Made by a program: the position numbers and the translations under genes | NCBI GenBank assembly: GCA_963850425.1 | Contig: CAWKLF010000007.1 | Span: 930,001 to 994,000, forward strand | Direction: 5' to 3' | DNA from: Gp1-AA133 sp963850425 | GTDB taxonomy: Bacteria; Acidobacteriota; Terriglobia; Terriglobales; Acidobacteriaceae | DNA length: 64,000 bases | Part shown: positions 54,355-62,978 of the stretch, piece by piece | How the letters are laid out: each line of letters begins with the position of its first letter | Position numbering within the stretch: the stretch's first letter is position 1 | Notes under the pieces: generated by a model | Databases searched by the model: none | What the model was told of the DNA's origin: nothing | Seen by the model: the letters and a program-made list of their open reading frames with translations, nothing else

Positions 54355-55386
54355 ATGGACATGCTCGTCCACACTGCACAAAATTGCCTGGCCAGCGCTA
54401 TCGTGTTCCTGCCCGACATCCTGAGGGCTGAACGCCTCCTCTCGGCTTATGTCCTGCCACTCGCTGTTGCCGCCGCCACGGTGATGTTCGTCATCTGGCG
54501 CATGCATCGCCATGACGTCGCGACCCTGAGCGCTGAACTCGCCCGTTCTCGCGCGCTGGTCGAGCGGCGCGAGCGCGAGCGAGATCTGGCCCAGGCAGAA
54601 CTTTTCCGTCGCCTCTACGAAGAGCGCGAACTCAACAAGGACAAAGTACAGTTCCAATCGCAACTGGCCGAATACGAAAAATACGCAGCCCTGGCGCAAC
54701 TCGCCCTGGGAGCCGCCCACGAAATCAACAATCCGCTGCTGGGCATCCTTTCGCACCTCGAACTCGAGCTGAAGGTTGCGGCCGATCTCGAAGAGCACCA
54801 GGAAATCGAGCAATGTATCGCCGGCGCCAAGCGAATTTCCTCCACCCTGCACGGGTTGGTGAACTATGCGCGTCCCGGCCCGCTCGTACTGAGCAAGATC
54901 AGCCTGCACCGTCTGGTCACCGATACGCTCGCTTTTCTCGAGCACCAGCCCATGCTGCGAGGCAAGCACCTGACCAACGACGTCCCGCGCGATCTCCCTC
55001 ACATCCGCGCCGACGCCAATCAACTCTCGCAGGTCCTGATGAACCTGCTGCTCAACGCTGCTGAAGCCACGCCCGAAGGCGGCAGCATCCGCATTGAAGC
55101 CAGCAAACTCACTTACGTCGACAACATTGAAATTCGTGTCAGCGACACCGGATGCGGCATCCCGGCCGATATCCTCGCCCATGTCTTCGAGCCATTTTTC
55201 ACGACCAAGCGCGGCCGCGGTACCGGCCTCGGCCTCAGCATCAGCCAGGCCTACGTCCGGAGCCACAACGGCGAAATCCGCGTCGATAGCGTGCTGAACC
55301 ACGGAACCACCGTGACCCTAAGCCTGCCAATCCGGCAGGAAGAATTTGATGACGACAAGAAGGAGGAGTCAGAAATTGTTGTCTAG
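54355..55386 (+). CDS. NtrB-like sensor histidine kinase
   Basis: A 343-residue kinase with a short N-terminus, one membrane helix (LLSAYVLPLAVAAATVMFVI, about residues 25-45), a long coiled linker (RALVERRERERDLAQAEL), a HisKA domain with LGAAHEINNPLLGILSHLE (phospho-His), and HATPase_c with LMNLLLNAAEATPEGGSIRI, VSDTGCGIPADIL and GRGTGLGLSISQAY. The AAHEINNPL H-box is the NtrB/ZraS type that pairs with sigma-54 activators, and an NtrC-like gene follows 158 bases downstream. A TTG three codons upstream is an alternative start. Confidence 0.88.
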   Translation: MDMLVHTAQNCLASAIVFLPDILRAERLLSAYVLPLAVAAATVMFVIWRMHRHDVATLSAELARSRALVERRERERDLAQAELFRRLYEERELNKDKVQFQSQLAEYEKYAALAQLALGAAHEINNPLLGILSHLELELKVAADLEEHQEIEQCIAGAKRISSTLHGLVNYARPGPLVLSKISLHRLVTDTLAFLEHQPMLRGKHLTNDVPRDLPHIRADANQLSQVLMNLLLNAAEATPEGGSIRIEASKLTYVDNIEIRVSDTGCGIPADILAHVFEPFFTTKRGRGTGLGLSISQAYVRSHNGEIRVDSVLNHGTTVTLSLPIRQEEFDDDKKEESEIVV

Positions 55387-55544
55387 AAGCTGCGAGCGAG
55401 GAGCGACGAGCTACGAGCTACGAGTTTGGACCGTCGTACTGTGAATGTTTTTGGTCTCAAAACTGGGATGCAGGTTTGAACTCGAAATTCTAAACTCGAA
55501 ACCTGAAACTCGTAGCCCGAAGCCCGCCGCTCAAAGCTTTCTTT
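55387..55544 (+). repeat. Low-complexity CGAGCTA / ACTCGAA repeat
   Basis: Between the kinase and regulator genes: GCGAGGAGCGACGAGCTACG, GAGCTACGAG, then AACTCGAAATTCTAAACTCG, AAACCTGAAACTCGTAG. It consists of short units of about 7-10 bases. A related CTCGTAGGTCGAAGCTCGTA segment lies at about 56947-56966, after the regulator gene. Confidence 0.6.
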
Positions 55545-56930
55545 ATGTCCTACTCCGTGCTGGTAGTCGATGACGAGGACTTAACCCTCCGCACCGTTTC
55601 GCGCGGCCTGCGTCAGGAGGGCTTCGAAGTCTTCACAGCCGCCTCCGGCGAAGACGCTCTCACCGTCTTTGCCGAGGAGAAGCCTGATCTTACCCTGCTC
55701 GACATCGTCCTTCCCGGCATTGACGGCGTCGAAGTCCTCCGTCGGCTGAAAGAAACCAATCCTGCTGCCATCATCCTCATGATGAGCGCTTACCACATGG
55801 TCGACCGCGCCGTTGAAGCCATGAAGCTGGGCGCCTACGACTACCTCATCAAGCCCTTCCACCTCGCCGATATGATCGCCACCCTCAACCGCGCCGGCGA
55901 GATGCTCGCCCTGCGCGTCCGCGTGCGCGACGATGTGGAACAGGCTCGCGGCCGCTACGACTTCGGCAAAGTCGTCACCCAAAATGAAGCGACCTCGCGC
56001 ATGCTCGAAGTGGCGCGCAAGGCCGCCGAATCGGACCACACCACCATCCTGTTGCAAGGCGAAAGCGGCACCGGAAAGAGCGTCTTCGCCAAAGCCATTC
56101 ACTACGCCAGCCCGCGCGCTTCCATGCCGCTACTGGAGTTAAACTGTGCCGCGCTGCCGGACACACTGCTCGAGAGCGAACTCTTCGGCTTCGAACCCGG
56201 CGCCTTCACCGACGCGCGCCGTCGTAAGGAAGGCCTGCTCGAACGCGCTCACCAGGGAACGCTCTTCCTCGACGAGATCGCCACCATGTCAGCCAGCGTG
56301 CAAGCCAAGCTGCTGCGCGTGCTCGAAGAAGGAACCTTCATGCGCCTCGGCGGCACGCGCCCCATCAAGATCAACGTCCGCCTGGTCGCCGCCACCAATG
56401 CCGACCTGAAAGAAGCGGTCGCGCGCGGCTCCTTCCGCGAGGACCTCTATTACCGTCTCAACGTCGTCCCGCTTTTCCTGCCTCCGTTGCGCGAGCGAAT
56501 CGAAGACATCGTCCCCCTCGCACTCGAACTCATGCAGCACTTCAACCGCGAGCTGAAAAAGAAGTTCACTGGATTTACCCCCGGCGCCGCCGAACTCCTG
56601 CAGCAATATCCTTGGCCGGGCAACATTCGCGAACTTAAAAATGTGATCGAGCGCACCATGATCCTGACGTCGGAAGGCGACATTGACGCCGCCTCCCTGC
56701 CCGAAGAAATCCGCGATTACGCCCGCGCCGCCAAGCCCTCCCGCCGTGATCTCTTCGACTCGAATATCGAAGTTTCCCCAAACGGCCGGCCCCTCATCAC
56801 CCTCCGCGAACTGGAAGATAACTACATCCAGGAAGTCCTCATTGCCACCGGAAATAACAAGACTCAGGCCGCAAGGATCCTGGGCATCCATCCCACCTCG
56901 CTGCTAAGAAGATTGAAGAAGGACCTGTAG
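55545..56930 (+). CDS. NtrC-family sigma-54-dependent response regulator
   Basis: A 461-residue regulator: receiver (SVLVVDDEDLTLRTVSRGLR; phospho-Asp in LTLLDIVLPGIDGVEVLRRL), an AAA+ domain with Walker A GESGTGKSVFAKAIH, the loop-1 motif in FGFEPGAFTDARRR, Walker B GTLFLDEIATM and the arginine-finger region FREDLYYRLNVVPL, and a Fis-type HTH (QEVLIATGNNKTQAARILGI, then HPTSLLRRLKKDL). The usual GAFTGA sigma-54 contact is GAFTDA here. It is expected to open sigma-54 promoters when phosphorylated by the kinase upstream; the target genes are not visible in the window. Confidence 0.93.
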   Translation: MSYSVLVVDDEDLTLRTVSRGLRQEGFEVFTAASGEDALTVFAEEKPDLTLLDIVLPGIDGVEVLRRLKETNPAAIILMMSAYHMVDRAVEAMKLGAYDYLIKPFHLADMIATLNRAGEMLALRVRVRDDVEQARGRYDFGKVVTQNEATSRMLEVARKAAESDHTTILLQGESGTGKSVFAKAIHYASPRASMPLLELNCAALPDTLLESELFGFEPGAFTDARRRKEGLLERAHQGTLFLDEIATMSASVQAKLLRVLEEGTFMRLGGTRPIKINVRLVAATNADLKEAVARGSFREDLYYRLNVVPLFLPPLRERIEDIVPLALELMQHFNRELKKKFTGFTPGAAELLQQYPWPGNIRELKNVIERTMILTSEGDIDAASLPEEIRDYARAAKPSRRDLFDSNIEVSPNGRPLITLRELEDNYIQEVLIATGNNKTQAARILGIHPTSLLRRLKKDL

Positions 56931-56976
56931 GATAGGCTCTTGTGCTCGTAGGTCGAAGCTCGTACCTCTCACCCAC

Positions 56977-56988
56977 TACAATGTTTTC
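56977..56988 (+). promoter_or_regulatory. Leaderless-type -10 box of GNAT gene
   Basis: TACAAT at 56977-56982 with six bases before the GTG at 56989. The segment CTACAATGTTTTCGTG nearly repeats CTACAATGCTTTCGTG before phoB, down to the GTG start. Confidence 0.5.
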
Positions 56989-57462
56989 GTGTGCTCGCTG
57001 ACCTTCCGCAACGCCGAACCCCGAGACCTCGAGGCCATCGTCCGCCTCGTGAACCGTGCCTTCGTTGCCGAAAGCCCCTACGTCGAAGGCGAACGGATTA
57101 ACGCCGATACTGTCCGCGGAATGTGGACTCGCGGAAAATTCCTTTTGGGCGAACACGACGGGACGCTGACCGCCTGCCTCTTTATCGAACCCCGTGGCCA
57201 GACCGCCCACCTCGGCCTCGTCTCGGTCGAACCCGTGCGCCAACGCGAGGGCCTCGGCGCTCAACTCATGTCCACCGCCGAAGCCCAGTGCCGCGCCGCT
57301 GGATTCCACGAATTGGAACTCCGCTTCATCAACCACCGCACCGAACTCGAGCACTTTTACAAGCGAATGGGCTTCGTCCCCAGCGGAGTAACCGAAGCCG
57401 CGGTAGCCGCCCGGGTAAAGGTTCCCTTCCACTTCGTGCAGATGACTAAGTCGCTGCGCTGA
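56989..57462 (+). CDS. GNAT-family N-acetyltransferase
   Basis: A 157-residue acetyltransferase. It begins at GTG (CSLTFRNAEPRDLEAIVRLV), shows the middle strand AHLGLVSVEPVRQREGLGAQ with the Q/RxxGxG/A acetyl-CoA loop, then LMSTAEAQCRAAGFHELELR and FYKRMGFVPSGVTEAAVAAR, the common GNAT C-terminal hallmark. The substrate is unknown. It stands 59 bases after the NtrC-like gene, with its own -10 box directly before the start, so it is probably leaderless. Confidence 0.88.
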   Translation: MCSLTFRNAEPRDLEAIVRLVNRAFVAESPYVEGERINADTVRGMWTRGKFLLGEHDGTLTACLFIEPRGQTAHLGLVSVEPVRQREGLGAQLMSTAEAQCRAAGFHELELRFINHRTELEHFYKRMGFVPSGVTEAAVAARVKVPFHFVQMTKSLR

Positions 57463-57499
57463 GCCGATTCTTCAACATTCCTGACCCAATCAGGATCCC

Positions 57500-57598
57500 T
57501 TCGTATCCTTTGCGCGACCTTCGGGCCCTTTGCGGTTAAAGCTTTTCTCTGCGCCCTCTGCAGCTTTTCTCTGCTCCCTCTGCGGTTTAAGATTTTTC
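57500..57598 (+). repeat. Triple family-B repeat
   Basis: Three consecutive degenerate copies: CTTTGCGCGACCTTCGGGCC to GGTTAAAGCTTTTC, TCTGCGCCCTCTGCAGCTTT, and TCTGCTCCCTCTGCGGTTTA ending AAGATTTTT. It lies between the GNAT gene and the Mpo1-like gene. Confidence 0.75.
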
Positions 57599-57705
57599 CG
57601 TCCTGACCGACATTCTCTTAGCGCCCCTCCCGTTCTTGCGATTAAAATCGCTCCCCACCCTTGACCTCTCCCCCGCCCCGTCCTATCCTCCCCGCGGAGG
57701 CGCTC

Positions 57706-58008
57706 ATGCTAGGCAACCGCTCCTGGGACGAGTGGATCGCGCAGTATTCCACCAGCCATCAGAATCCGGTCAACCGCATCTGCCACACCATCGGCATCCC
57801 GCTGATCATGCTTTCGCTCGCCTTCCTCATTCTGACGATCTTCATTCACCGCTTCTGGACGGTCGCACTTGGACTCTTCATCGTGGGATGGATCTTCCAG
57901 TTCATCGGCCACGCTTTCGAAGGCAAGCCCCCAGAATTCTTTTCCGACTGGAGATTCCTGCTGGTAGGCACACGCTGGTGGGCCGCAAAAATGCGCGGCA
58001 AAGTCTGA
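57706..58008 (+). CDS. Mpo1-like (DUF962) membrane protein, 100 aa
   Basis: The ATG of MLGNRSWDEWIAQYSTSH follows GGAGG at good spacing. The sequence has the DUF962/Mpo1-like pattern: HQNPVNRICHTIGIPLIML, one long hydrophobic hairpin (FLILTIFIHRFWTVALGLFI), then WIFQFIGHAFEGKPPEFF. The His residues in the CHTIG and FIGHAFEGKPPE segments match the iron-ligand positions of yeast Mpo1, a dioxygenase acting on 2-hydroxy fatty acids. Bacterial members are short like this one. Fatty-acid alpha-oxidation is a plausible role. TAAAAT at 57643-57648 is a possible -10 box. Confidence 0.85.
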   Translation: MLGNRSWDEWIAQYSTSHQNPVNRICHTIGIPLIMLSLAFLILTIFIHRFWTVALGLFIVGWIFQFIGHAFEGKPPEFFSDWRFLLVGTRWWAAKMRGKV

Positions 58009-58061
58009 CAACGATCTGCTTTCCTAACCCCGTTACGCCGCAACCCTGCTATTCCCAACCC

Positions 58062-58112
58062 CTGTCATCTTGAGCGGAGTGAAGCGCGCCAGCCGAACGA
58101 AGTCGAAAGGCC
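58062..58112 (+). repeat. Dispersed repeat family A, long form
   Basis: CTGTCATCTTGAGCGGAGTG, then AAGCGCGCCAGCCGAACGAA, then GTCGAAAGGCCC. It lies in the convergent gap between the Mpo1-like gene and the aldo/keto reductase. Confidence 0.75.
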
Positions 58113-58182
58113 CCATATCCCCTGGTTTGTCCTAAAACCTCGAAGGGAATCAATTCCGGCCCATCAACCAGAGGCACGAAAC

Positions 58183-59139
58183 TCATTCCAGCCCGAGCTG
58201 ATCCTGCAACCCCAACACCACGTCCGGCGCAGGAGCCGCGGCCAATCGACCGAGGTTCGATCGCAAATGTCTCTCGTCATACATCGACAGCAATACAACC
58301 CCCTCACGATTGCTCGCCAATGCGAAATCAAGCAGGTACGCCGCAGCCATTTCTCCTGCACTCCCGCGATACCCCTCGACCTCGAGCAGCCTGCGCTTGT
58401 CCGGCTTCTTAACCGACTTCGTAAACTTCTCCAGAGGACCAGTATGGCCGAACACACTATGCCCAACATAACCAACCATGTTTCCTAACTCCCGTTTCGC
58501 CCGCTCAATGTTAGGGGAAAAGAAATTGTTAGCCACCTGGATGACGCGGATCCGAGCCGACAAGGAAACCGCACGCAACGCGACTTCAACATCCCCAGCC
58601 ATCGAGATACACCGTGCCTGGCCACCGCTCACCGCATCTTCCAGAGCCCGCAACACGTCGTCTCGCTGCATGTCCGCCAGACGAGTATCGTGCAGCGCGA
58701 GCACATCCAGATAGTCGGTTCGAAGTCGCTTCATGCTGTCCGCGATACTCGACTTTATCAACGACCCAGTGAGAGCCGCCTGCAGGGACTGCGCGTGACC
58801 ACTCGCCGCCAGCCCTCGCAACTGCGGCGCGACTTTAAGAACCCGCTGCGCCGCCGGCTTGAGCATGCGCGCAACCAGACCGGTGCGGCCGGGAGCCTTT
58901 CCTACCTTCGTGCACAGAACAATTCGCGCGCGCTTCCCTACCAAAAATTCTCCCAGAATCTTTTCCGCCTGCCCGTCGCCATACGAAGGCGCAACGTCGA
59001 ACCACGACACGCCCGCCTCATACGCCCGCTCCAAAGCCGCTGTTCCACGCTTGCCATCGACCCGGGATCCGAGCGACGCGCAGCCGAATCCAATCGCCGA
59101 CACGCTGTGCGCCAGCGGGGCAAAATTAACGTGACGCAT
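58183..59139 (-). CDS. Aldo/keto reductase
   Basis: A 318-residue TIM-barrel oxidoreductase. It begins MRHVNFAPLAHSVSAIGFGC, then has RAYEAGVSWFDVAPSYGDGQ (catalytic Tyr in the SYGDGQAE motif), VLCTKVGKAPGR (catalytic Lys), DSMKRLRTDYLDVLALHDTR and ISMAGDVEVALRAV. The C-terminal part is looser than in the best-known members. Its start overlaps the stop of the GMC oxidoreductase gene by 14 bases, so the two are cotranscribed. Together with the redox partner and membrane protein upstream, it may modify a sugar or a polyprenyl-linked glycan. Confidence 0.87.
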   Translation of the reverse strand: MRHVNFAPLAHSVSAIGFGCASLGSRVDGKRGTAALERAYEAGVSWFDVAPSYGDGQAEKILGEFLVGKRARIVLCTKVGKAPGRTGLVARMLKPAAQRVLKVAPQLRGLAASGHAQSLQAALTGSLIKSSIADSMKRLRTDYLDVLALHDTRLADMQRDDVLRALEDAVSGGQARCISMAGDVEVALRAVSLSARIRVIQVANNFFSPNIERAKRELGNMVGYVGHSVFGHTGPLEKFTKSVKKPDKRRLLEVEGYRGSAGEMAAAYLLDFALASNREGVVLLSMYDERHLRSNLGRLAAAPAPDVVLGLQDQLGLE

Positions 59140-60799
59140 GCAGGTCCGATTCCCAGGCATCGCTCGCTTGCTTTTTCTGTAGATGATGCGCAAGCCGAAC
59201 CGCCAGCGCGACGGCGAGAAATGTTGAGTTGGCTTGCCCGGTCGTCGGAAACACGCTGGAAGATGCCACGTACAGATTCGCCACATCGTGCGCTTTCAGG
59301 TTCGTATCCACCACGCTGTTTCCTGGATCTCGTCCCATCCGGGTCGTGCCTGCCTGATGAAAACCATCCGAGGCCTGCGCCAGCACGCGTGCAACCCGCT
59401 CTGCTTGCGGATACCAATACTCCAGTCGTCCCACTGAACTCTTCCGCAAGGCCAAGTCCAGAATCTCGTGGCTGCGCACGACGCTCAACGCATCGTTCTC
59501 CGTAAAACGCAGATCGATCGAGACGCGTGTCAGCCCGAATTCGTCTTTTTCACTTGCAAGCGCAACTCGACTCTCAGGATTCGGCTCTTGTTCGGCATGG
59601 TAGTGGAGAGCATAGCGCCCTTCACGATTCCGAACCAGAAACCCCGGCCTCCGCGGCTTGCTCAGGAAACGATTGCGCACGATCTCCGACATCACCAGCG
59701 CTCCGCGTGGCCCGTCCAGAAGAACATTCCGCAAGTGAGCGCCGAAATGACGCGCCCCGCTCCCGACATGCGCCTGCCGAATCGCTTCCGGAAGAATCCG
59801 TCGGCCAATCGGCGCAACAGCCAACGCCAGGAAGACCGCCGAGAGTACGCTGCTCCTGTGCCGGGCATCATGGAACGGCGGGTTGTCGGGAAAGAAAGAG
59901 GTGTTGAATACTCTGTCTCGCTGTTGCGCGCCCGCACTCAGCGTAAATCGCCGCCGCACATAGGTGCCCGTCGCATCTTTTTCGAAATCCAGATCTGCTA
60001 TGGCCTCCGGTTGGTTCAAAACAACATTCGCGATCTTCCCGGAGATGTGTCCCATGTAATACCGGCCCAGCGGCCCGTTGAGCGCGCCAAAGTGTTTCGA
60101 CCACCGGCGCTGAACCGCCAGCAACAGCCGGGTCGTCTCGATTCCCCCAGCCGCAAGAATCACTGTGCCTGCCTTGATCCTGGCCACGGCCGCGGGACCG
60201 TGCACCACCACTTCATCGACCACCCCTCCCCGCTCTGCCAGTTCGAGATCAACGACGGTGCTGTTCAGGCAGAATGTAATCCTCTGCGATTGTTGCATCC
60301 GATCGCGGTGCGCGAGCGCCAGTTGCGGATCCGACGACCATCGTTCCAGCGACGACATGCTGATCTCGTCGCCGATCTCCGGAAGAAGGCGGGGAGCAGA
60401 GAAGAACGTGTCGTTCCCGCAACACAAATATTCCGCCGCCTGCAAGTAGTAGGGCTTAATGTCCTCGTGGCGAATCAGCCAACCGGAGTTCGGAACATAA
60501 GATCGCGCTTCGAAATCCACATCATCAAACGCAACACACCGCCCTCCCCAAGTCCACGAGGTACCACCCAATGCCCGGCAAACCGCCATCTCCATCGGAG
60601 CATGCCGGCGCGTATCAGCGATGTCCGCCCGAGACGCCTCGGCGAGTCGAGCATCAACCTTGCATCCTCCCGACTCAAGAACAACCACGTTCCGCCCGAG
60701 CCGCTCAAACTCCAGCGCGAGCGCGATCCCGACCGGGCCGGAGCCGACGATGCAGATGTCGCACGACTGTTCCTGGGGTGTAACGCGCTCGCGGATCAT
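59126..60799 (-). CDS. GMC-family FAD oxidoreductase
   Basis: A 557-residue flavoprotein. The N-terminal dinucleotide-binding motif is CDICIVGSGPVGIALALEFE (GxGxxG), with RNVVVLESGG giving the end-of-strand-2 Glu for FAD. RALGGTSWTWGGRCVAFDD is the GMC signature 1-like loop, and the C-terminal part has FHQAGTTRMGRDPGNSVVDT and NLYVASSSVFPTTGQANSTF (signature 2-like, with the catalytic His). Such enzymes oxidise alcohols or sugars. It lies 8 bases downstream of the 604-residue membrane protein gene and overlaps the aldo/keto reductase gene. It is cytoplasmic, as no signal peptide is seen. Confidence 0.9.
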   Translation of the reverse strand: MIRERVTPQEQSCDICIVGSGPVGIALALEFERLGRNVVVLESGGCKVDARLAEASRADIADTRRHAPMEMAVCRALGGTSWTWGGRCVAFDDVDFEARSYVPNSGWLIRHEDIKPYYLQAAEYLCCGNDTFFSAPRLLPEIGDEISMSSLERWSSDPQLALAHRDRMQQSQRITFCLNSTVVDLELAERGGVVDEVVVHGPAAVARIKAGTVILAAGGIETTRLLLAVQRRWSKHFGALNGPLGRYYMGHISGKIANVVLNQPEAIADLDFEKDATGTYVRRRFTLSAGAQQRDRVFNTSFFPDNPPFHDARHRSSVLSAVFLALAVAPIGRRILPEAIRQAHVGSGARHFGAHLRNVLLDGPRGALVMSEIVRNRFLSKPRRPGFLVRNREGRYALHYHAEQEPNPESRVALASEKDEFGLTRVSIDLRFTENDALSVVRSHEILDLALRKSSVGRLEYWYPQAERVARVLAQASDGFHQAGTTRMGRDPGNSVVDTNLKAHDVANLYVASSSVFPTTGQANSTFLAVALAVRLAHHLQKKQASDAWESDLHASR

Positions 60800-60807
60800 G
60801 ACAGGGA

Positions 60808-62622
60808 TCAGCGCGCCGGAATTGCCGACGTGATCACGAGGCTACCGACTCGTTCCTTCTCCTTCAAATCCATGTAAGAATTCAGGCGCGCGTCCACGAA
60901 AATGGGATTTGCTGCGTCCTGCACGACCCAAATTCGCCGGAAGCCCTGAAAGAACTCTCCTATGGCGGGGTCTCTGCTCTCGACCTGTTCAAAAAGAGGG
61001 CGCATTTCAGCACGAACCGTCCGGACTTGCGTGTTGAGATCCTCTCCAGTCGCGCTGGTTTCGTAATAGAAACCATAGCGCTCAAATTGCGACGTGTCTT
61101 CGAGCCATTGACCATTCTTGCCAATGAAGTATAGGTACAAAACCTCCCGCAGGCGTTGGACACTGCGGTTCTGTTCTGGCGTCAACAAGCATTGCGCAAC
61201 GCGGCAAAACAGCACGCGTGACGGTGAAAGAAGAGGAACCCACGTACAGGCTTCGTCGCGGGCGACAACCAGATCTTGCGGTCCAACCTTGCCACTCGCA
61301 AGCCATATTCCCATGTCAGCCTGTTCGATATTCCTCGGCAGGTAAGCCTGGTAACTCGCCTTGGCAAGAAAAACGCCGGTCAAAAGGCAAATTGCAAGGA
61401 CTGCAACCTCAGCCAATGACACAAATGCCGCAGCCCTTTTTCCTAGTGGAGTGTGACAGGAGACGAGAAATACAACCAGAATCACGATCGTCGGGTGGAC
61501 AAAGTAACCAGCGTGGTCTGTGAGGAAGAGCACGCGCTGGGGGACTACCGCGTCCCCCAGCAGGAGAAGCATCGTCGACAGACCCAGTCCCAATAATGGA
61601 TATCGCACCTCCGGTTCCAATTTGCGAGTCAAAGCCGTGGCGATCACGAGGATCGCCATGAGCACCCACAATTTTCCGATCATCAGCGGTAGTAGTGCCG
61701 GTTGAAGATGTATGAACGATGATTGTCCAGGGGTTCCGGTGCGGAAACTGCCCTGCCCGTGCAGAAGGAACACTACGTCAGTAGATGCGCACACTAACAA
61801 ATAAGCCACAAGCACACCCGAAGCCCGCTTGCTCGAATCCGAGAGCAGGTACCACATTCCCGCAACCGCGGTTATGCCCACCATGACCAACGTCGCGTAC
61901 GGAAAGGCGGCAAGAGTGAAAAACTGCAGAAAAGCCATACCAAGCCAATCCAGCATGCGTTTCTTCTGAAGCGCGCGAATTTGCAGTCCCAGGTAGCAAA
62001 GCAAAAGTGGTGCTGCGATTTGGGGTATGAACGGTCGAATGTAAGCCAATCCAGATTGTTCAAATCCTGACAATGACGGAAGGTGCATCCACCCGGGGAT
62101 CAGGGCCCTGGCCTTGCTAACCTCAATGAGCGACAGTAGGGAGACGCCAGCGAGCACTAGTTCAACCGAGGCTCGGGGTAGGAAACGTTCGAATAGCCAG
62201 ATTGCACTCAAGCACAAAAATCCCCACCAAAGCATGTTCCACACGAACAATGCAGCCCACATTCGGCCGCCAAAAAAGTTCGTAAGTACTCCGAAGAGAA
62301 TCGGCCCCAGTCGAAATTTGAGGAAGCCTGCGGCATTGGCCGGCGCACGGAGACCATAAAAGGGTTCGATGGGAGTACCGTCGGCATCCTTCTCGATCCT
62401 GCTCAGGCTTAGATACAAACCCAGATCCTCAGCCGATACGGAAGGCAGGCGCCTCGATCCTGTAGCGCGTGCCGTGCGCAAAGCCGGATAGGAGTAAATC
62501 GACAAAATTGCAGCTGTGAGAGCCAGATAAGCAATCCACCTGGGTTTGCGAAGAACTGGCAGTTTCAAAGGCCGGGAACGGATCTTTGGTTCGGCCGTCA
62601 AAATAGCGGAGGCATCAGACAT
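60808..62622 (-). CDS. Large multi-pass membrane protein, 604 aa
   Basis: I do not recognise a precise family. An N-terminal cytoplasmic stretch is followed by about 11-12 hydrophobic segments (for example WIAYLALTAAILSIYSYPAL; LFVWNMLWWGFLCLSAIWLF; AFLQFFTLAAFPYATLVMVG; LLGLGLSTMLLLLGDAVV). The C-terminal soluble part of about 170 residues begins after AKASYQAYLPRNIEQADMGI and includes VVARDEACTWVPLLSPSR. This layout, membrane bundle then soluble domain, resembles GT-C-fold glycosyltransferases and O-antigen-type polymerases. It is the first gene of the operon with the GMC oxidoreductase and aldo/keto reductase. A role in glycan synthesis is inference. Confidence 0.75.
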   Translation of the reverse strand: MSDASAILTAEPKIRSRPLKLPVLRKPRWIAYLALTAAILSIYSYPALRTARATGSRRLPSVSAEDLGLYLSLSRIEKDADGTPIEPFYGLRAPANAAGFLKFRLGPILFGVLTNFFGGRMWAALFVWNMLWWGFLCLSAIWLFERFLPRASVELVLAGVSLLSLIEVSKARALIPGWMHLPSLSGFEQSGLAYIRPFIPQIAAPLLLCYLGLQIRALQKKRMLDWLGMAFLQFFTLAAFPYATLVMVGITAVAGMWYLLSDSSKRASGVLVAYLLVCASTDVVFLLHGQGSFRTGTPGQSSFIHLQPALLPLMIGKLWVLMAILVIATALTRKLEPEVRYPLLGLGLSTMLLLLGDAVVPQRVLFLTDHAGYFVHPTIVILVVFLVSCHTPLGKRAAAFVSLAEVAVLAICLLTGVFLAKASYQAYLPRNIEQADMGIWLASGKVGPQDLVVARDEACTWVPLLSPSRVLFCRVAQCLLTPEQNRSVQRLREVLYLYFIGKNGQWLEDTSQFERYGFYYETSATGEDLNTQVRTVRAEMRPLFEQVESRDPAIGEFFQGFRRIWVVQDAANPIFVDARLNSYMDLKEKERVGSLVITSAIPAR

Positions 62623-62978
62623 ACAGCGTCAGTCCTTAGAGTCGCTTGGGAATGGCTACGATCGGACCCACAAGTGATCGCAAGTTTCGGTTGGACCATT
62701 GCCGTTGGATTTTAACGCATGCGTGCCGGATGAAGACACTTCCCCTCCCTTGCCTGCCGACGCACGCCAGGTGGCAGCGCCTCCGGTCGCATCTACGTAT
62801 TCACCGTGACTGACGCCCGGGTAATATCCTCGAAGCACTCTGTTCCGTGCGCAATGTGTCCTGTCGAGATGCCCGCATCGCTGGAAGCCCTTCCTCCCCT
62901 TGTGATAACGTAAGCCTTCACCAGCAAGCACTCCGACAAAATCAGCATGGCCATCTCTCTATTCTGGAGACGACGCGC
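62623..62978. other. Divergent intergenic region of the glycan locus
   Basis: About 355 bases between the divergent membrane-protein gene and the small transporter gene. Open frames exist on the minus strand here (to about 62931), but they show no recognisable sequence and lack a ribosome-binding site. Promoters for both units should lie here; none stood out. Confidence 0.4.

Noticed and set aside
62656..62931. 91-codon minus-strand frame in the divergent gap
   Set aside because: No recognisable domain, no ribosome-binding site, and it occupies a region expected to hold two promoters.
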